64,000 bases of DNA from Bacteroides bouchesdurhonensis (GTDB lineage: Bacteria; Bacteroidota; Bacteroidia; Bacteroidales; Bacteroidaceae). How positions within the stretch are numbered: position 1 is the stretch's first letter; each line of letters begins with the position of its first letter. The position numbers were made by a program, and so were the translations under genes. Below the pieces are notes generated by a model. That model searched no databases and was not told the DNA's origin. It saw only the letters and a program-made list of their open reading frames with translations. This document shows positions 61,541 through 64,000 of this stretch, piece after piece. Location of the stretch: positions 3,202,577 through 3,266,576 of the forward strand of contig NZ_LT707006.1 in NCBI RefSeq assembly GCF_900155865.1. The letters are read 5' to 3'.

Positions 61541-61649
61541 CTATTATTTACTATTTTACTAGTTACTATTGACTTTTTGAGTGTGCAAAGGTAGACATTT
61601 AAAATGAATAATGAACTATCAGGAATGTGTCAATCTGGCATAAATGTAT

Positions 61650-61657
61650 TACCTTTG
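61650..61657 (+). promoter_or_regulatory. -7 element upstream of grpE-dnaJ
   Basis: TACCTTTG fits the Bacteroides -7 consensus and lies 82 bases before the grpE ATG. The leader after it contains the direct repeat TTGGCAAA (61667-61674 and 61685-61692), and TGGCA also occurs upstream. No CIRCE element is seen. The repeats might be a heat-shock control site; this is only a suggestion. Confidence 0.45.
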
Positions 61658-61738
61658 CAACGTTTTTTGGCAAAACCGCCATATTGGCAAAGTTTTTGCT
61701 CAGGATTTTGATATTACGAATAAAAAATAGATTAAAAT

Positions 61739-62317
61739 ATGGACCCGAAAGAAAAAAAAGTAAAAGAAGAAGAGTTGAACGTTGAAGAGACTCAGAATAC
61801 AGCGGAGCAACCGCAGAATGAACAAGCGGAAGATGCAGCTCCTCTGACTCCGGAAGAAAAGTTAGAGAAAGAACTTGATGAAGCCAATGCTACCATCGAA
61901 GAACAGAAAGACAAATATCTGCGTCTCTCTGCTGAATTCGACAACTATCGTAAACGTACAATAAAGGAAAAAGCCGAACTTATCCTGAACGGTGGCGAAA
62001 AAAGTATCAGTAGCATTTTACCTGTAATTGACGACTTCGAACGTGCAATTAAGACTATGGAGACAGCTAAAGACGTAAAAGCTGTTAAAGAGGGGGTCGA
62101 ACTAATCTACAACAAGTTTATGGCAGCTCTGGGACAAAACGGAGTCAAAGTAATTGAAACTATCAACCAACCCTTGGATACTGATTATCATGAAGCAATC
62201 GCCGTTATCCCTGCACCAACTAAAGAACAAAAAGGAAAAATCCTGGATTGTGTACAAACCGGATATACATTAAATGACAAAGTAATCCGCCATGCAAAAG
62301 TGGTAGTTGGAGAATAG
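61739..62317 (+). CDS. grpE: GrpE, nucleotide exchange factor for DnaK
   Basis: A 192-residue protein with an acidic, disordered N-terminus, a long coiled coil (KLEKELDEANATIEEQKDKY) and the GrpE signature in the C-terminal beta domain (GVKVIETINQPLDTDYHEAI, then GYTLNDKVIRHAKVVVGE). It drives ADP release from DnaK. It lies 52 bases upstream of dnaJ. Confidence 0.96.
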   Translation: MDPKEKKVKEEELNVEETQNTAEQPQNEQAEDAAPLTPEEKLEKELDEANATIEEQKDKYLRLSAEFDNYRKRTIKEKAELILNGGEKSISSILPVIDDFERAIKTMETAKDVKAVKEGVELIYNKFMAALGQNGVKVIETINQPLDTDYHEAIAVIPAPTKEQKGKILDCVQTGYTLNDKVIRHAKVVVGE

Positions 62318-62369
62318 TTATTTATGAACAATGGATAATGATTAATGATTGGCTGAAAACAAAATAAAG

Positions 62370-63554
62370 ATGGCAGAAAAAAGAGATTATTATGAAGTGC
62401 TGGAAGTATCGAAGACAGCCACAGTAGAAGAAATAAAAAAAGCCTACCGCAAAAAAGCAATCCAATATCACCCGGATAAAAATCCGGGTGATAAAACAGC
62501 GGAAGAAAAATTTAAAGAGGCCGCCGAAGCGTATGATGTATTAAGCAATCCGGACAAACGTTCGCGTTATGATCAGTTCGGACACGCAGGAGTAAGCGGT
62601 GCGGCTGGTAATGGCGGTCCATTCGGAGGTTTCGGTGGCGAAGGTATGTCTATGGATGATATCTTCTCTATGTTTGGTGATATCTTCGGAGGTCGTGGTG
62701 GATTTGGCGGAGGCTTTGGTGGTTTCAGCGGATTTGGCGGTAGTGGTAGCACACAGCAAAGACGCTATCGCGGTAGCGATCTTCGTGTAAAAGTGAAACT
62801 GACTTTAAAAGAAATCTCAACAGGAGTAGAAAAGAAATTCAAACTCAAAAAATATGTGCCATGTAATCACTGTCATGGTACAGGTGCCGAAAGCGACGGA
62901 GGTACAGAAACTTGTCCAACTTGTAAAGGTAGTGGTACGGTAATCCGTAACCAACAGACTATCTTAGGGACGATGCAAACCCGATCTACTTGTCCTACTT
63001 GTAATGGTGAAGGTAAAATCATCAAGAACAAGTGTAACGAATGTGGAGGAGACGGAGTTGTTTATGGTGAAGAAGTAGTGACCGTACAGATCCCTGCCGG
63101 AGTAGCAGATGGTATGCAGCTTTCCATGAGTGGAAAAGGAAATGCCGGAAAACACAATGGTGTACCGGGAGATCTGCTGATCCTTGTAGAAGAAGAGCCG
63201 CACCCAGACTTGATCCGTGATGATAATGACTTGATTTATAATTTACTATTAAGTTTCCCAACAGCAGCGATAGGTGGTGCAGTTGAAATTCCGACAATTG
63301 ACGGTAAGGTAAAAGTAAAAATCGATTCAGGTACACAACCAGGAAAAGTCCTTCGTTTACGTGGCAAAGGGCTTCCAAATGTCAATGGTTACGGAACGGG
63401 AGATTTATTGGTAAACATCAGTATTTATGTACCGGAAACTCTGAACAAAGAAGAAAAGAGTATGCTTGAAAAGATGGACGATTCCGATAATTTTAAGCCT
63501 AGTACTTCCGTAAAAGAGAAAATATTTAAGAAATTCAAGAGTTTCTTCGATTAA
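62370..63554 (+). CDS. dnaJ: DnaJ (Hsp40) chaperone
   Basis: The ATG at 62370 ([20 protein letters not shown]) starts the J domain, with the catalytic HPD in QYHPDKNPG. Then come a Gly/Phe-rich linker (GGFGGEGM...GGFGG), four zinc-finger CxxCxGxG repeats ([43 protein letters not shown]) and the C-terminal peptide-binding domain. The total is 394 residues. It stimulates DnaK ATPase. The gene is followed by a terminator. Confidence 0.96.
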   Translation: MAEKRDYYEVLEVSKTATVEEIKKAYRKKAIQYHPDKNPGDKTAEEKFKEAAEAYDVLSNPDKRSRYDQFGHAGVSGAAGNGGPFGGFGGEGMSMDDIFSMFGDIFGGRGGFGGGFGGFSGFGGSGSTQQRRYRGSDLRVKVKLTLKEISTGVEKKFKLKKYVPCNHCHGTGAESDGGTETCPTCKGSGTVIRNQQTILGTMQTRSTCPTCNGEGKIIKNKCNECGGDGVVYGEEVVTVQIPAGVADGMQLSMSGKGNAGKHNGVPGDLLILVEEEPHPDLIRDDNDLIYNLLLSFPTAAIGGAVEIPTIDGKVKVKIDSGTQPGKVLRLRGKGLPNVNGYGTGDLLVNISIYVPETLNKEEKSMLEKMDDSDNFKPSTSVKEKIFKKFKSFFD

Positions 63555-63599
63555 AGGTGCTATACTAATTCTTTCAGACTGAAAGCTTTATATGATATA

Positions 63600-63635
63600 G
63601 GCTGTTTTACAATTCATTGCAAGACAGCCTTTTTT
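63600..63635 (+). terminator. Terminator of grpE-dnaJ
   Basis: GGCTGT (63600-63605) pairs with ACAGCC (63624-63629), followed by six T's. It lies about 45 bases after the dnaJ stop. Confidence 0.65.
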
Positions 63636-63659
63636 ATGTATAAAATAAAATAAAATCCT

Positions 63660-63667
63660 TACCTTTG
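63660..63667 (+). promoter_or_regulatory. -7 element for the last gene
   Basis: TACCTTTG fits the Bacteroides -7 consensus, 33 bases before the ATG at 63700. Confidence 0.5.
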
Positions 63668-63699
63668 TATTTAGTTATCATACTCAACTGCTATACATT

Positions 63700-64000
63700 A
63701 TGAAATTACACATTATTTGTACCTTACTGTCATTCTGGGCAGTCACAACAGTGGCCAATACGCCAAGTAGCCATAGCATTCGCTTTAATTCCTCACGAGA
63801 GATGTCCGGCGGTAAAATCGCTATTCACGACATCAACCCTCAAATGCCTACAGATTGGAATGGCTATAATTATGTGATCATCGAAATGAAAGTATCAACT
63901 TCGCAACGTTTTCACCTGGGATTTACCACTTCCCATGGTTACGATGAAGTACGTATTCATTCTTATACCCCCGGTCAATGGAATCGTCTAGCTATTCCCA
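63700..64000 (+). CDS. Start of an exported protein, C-terminus outside window
   Basis: Only 100 residues are visible. A signal peptide (KLHIICTLLSFWAVTTVAN) is followed by a beta-rich part (SIRFNSSREMSGGKIAIHDI, WNGYNYVIIEMKVSTSQRF, TPGQWNRLAIP). This resembles an N-terminal carbohydrate-binding-like jelly-roll domain seen ahead of secreted glycoside hydrolases or lyases, but the catalytic part is outside the window and I do not name a family. Confidence 0.6.
   Translation, partial: MKLHIICTLLSFWAVTTVANTPSSHSIRFNSSREMSGGKIAIHDINPQMPTDWNGYNYVIIEMKVSTSQRFHLGFTTSHGYDEVRIHSYTPGQWNRLAIP

Noticed and set aside
62541..63378. Several antisense frames in dnaJ
   Set aside because: They are shadows of the Gly-rich and zinc-finger codons of dnaJ.

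Overview
The window looks like a Bacteroides chromosome. Promoters follow the Bacteroides pattern (TTTG about 19-20 nt upstream of TAnnTTTG), and the right half holds typical Bacteroides housekeeping genes: a gnd-zwf-pgl-DyP operon, gmd-fcl, a Firmicutes-type FBPase, a YidE-type transporter, two-component and AraC regulators, and grpE-dnaJ. The tRNAs in the chromosomal part do not encode CCA.

Region 1 (1 to about 32 kb) is the right-hand part of a temperate-phage prophage; its left end lies outside the window. Read from the right it has the usual temperate order: a truncated integrase N-terminus beside integrase-arm-like repeats (31.2-32.0 kb), a small rightward lysogeny block (repressor, lipoprotein, a frameshifted gene) at 29.5-30.8 kb, then a leftward early region. 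That region starts at an operator-covered promoter (29.46 kb) and runs through a cluster of tRNA-like genes (26.9-28.6 kb), a recombination/replication block (single-strand annealing protein, RecB-like nuclease, SSB, NinB, HNH, helicase, NinG, replication proteins; 26.7-19.9 kb), two ParB-like proteins with an HNH protein and a glycosyltransferase-like protein (19.8-15 kb), a RarA-C-like protein, a PAPS-reductase-like protein and small metal-binding proteins (14.9-11.3 kb), and MazG-like, recombinase and adenine methyltransferase genes (11.2-7.8 kb). It ends with small unknown genes, a radical SAM protein, an ASCH protein, an SDR epimerase and a phosphoribosyltransferase, then the terminase subunits at the left edge. 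Four near-identical promoter/operator elements, at 11.3, 15.0, 19.9 and 26.7 kb, split the leftward genes into four coordinated units. A single rightward AT-rich gene at 3.5-4.6 kb, with its own promoter and terminator, resembles putative abortive-infection (AbiC-like) proteins and is a probable defence cargo gene.

The most unusual element is the tRNA-like cluster. Each member has good acceptor, D and T arms, but none has a normal 5-bp/7-nt anticodon arm. Two have 4-nt loops, one has a 19-nt loop, one has no convincing stem, and one is a 133-nt composite in which two tRNA-like halves share one acceptor stem and one long helix.

Region 2 (32-64 kb) is ordinary chromosome: oxidative pentose phosphate pathway genes in one operon with a dye-decolorizing peroxidase; a dicarboxylate/glutamate-type symporter; GDP-L-fucose synthesis; an acyl-CoA synthetase and a repeat-rich surface protein; class III FBPase; an AspT-type transporter; lipoproteins; tRNA-Ser(GCT) and tRNA-Glu(CTC) with a probable small RNA; Crp and AraC regulators; a sensor kinase/5'-nucleotidase pair; Tex; a CPBP protease; a BspA-like leucine-rich-repeat protein; an ABC-F ATPase with one degenerate ATP site; GrpE and DnaJ; and the start of an exported protein at the right edge. 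All product names rest on motifs and remembered family likeness; no database search was possible.
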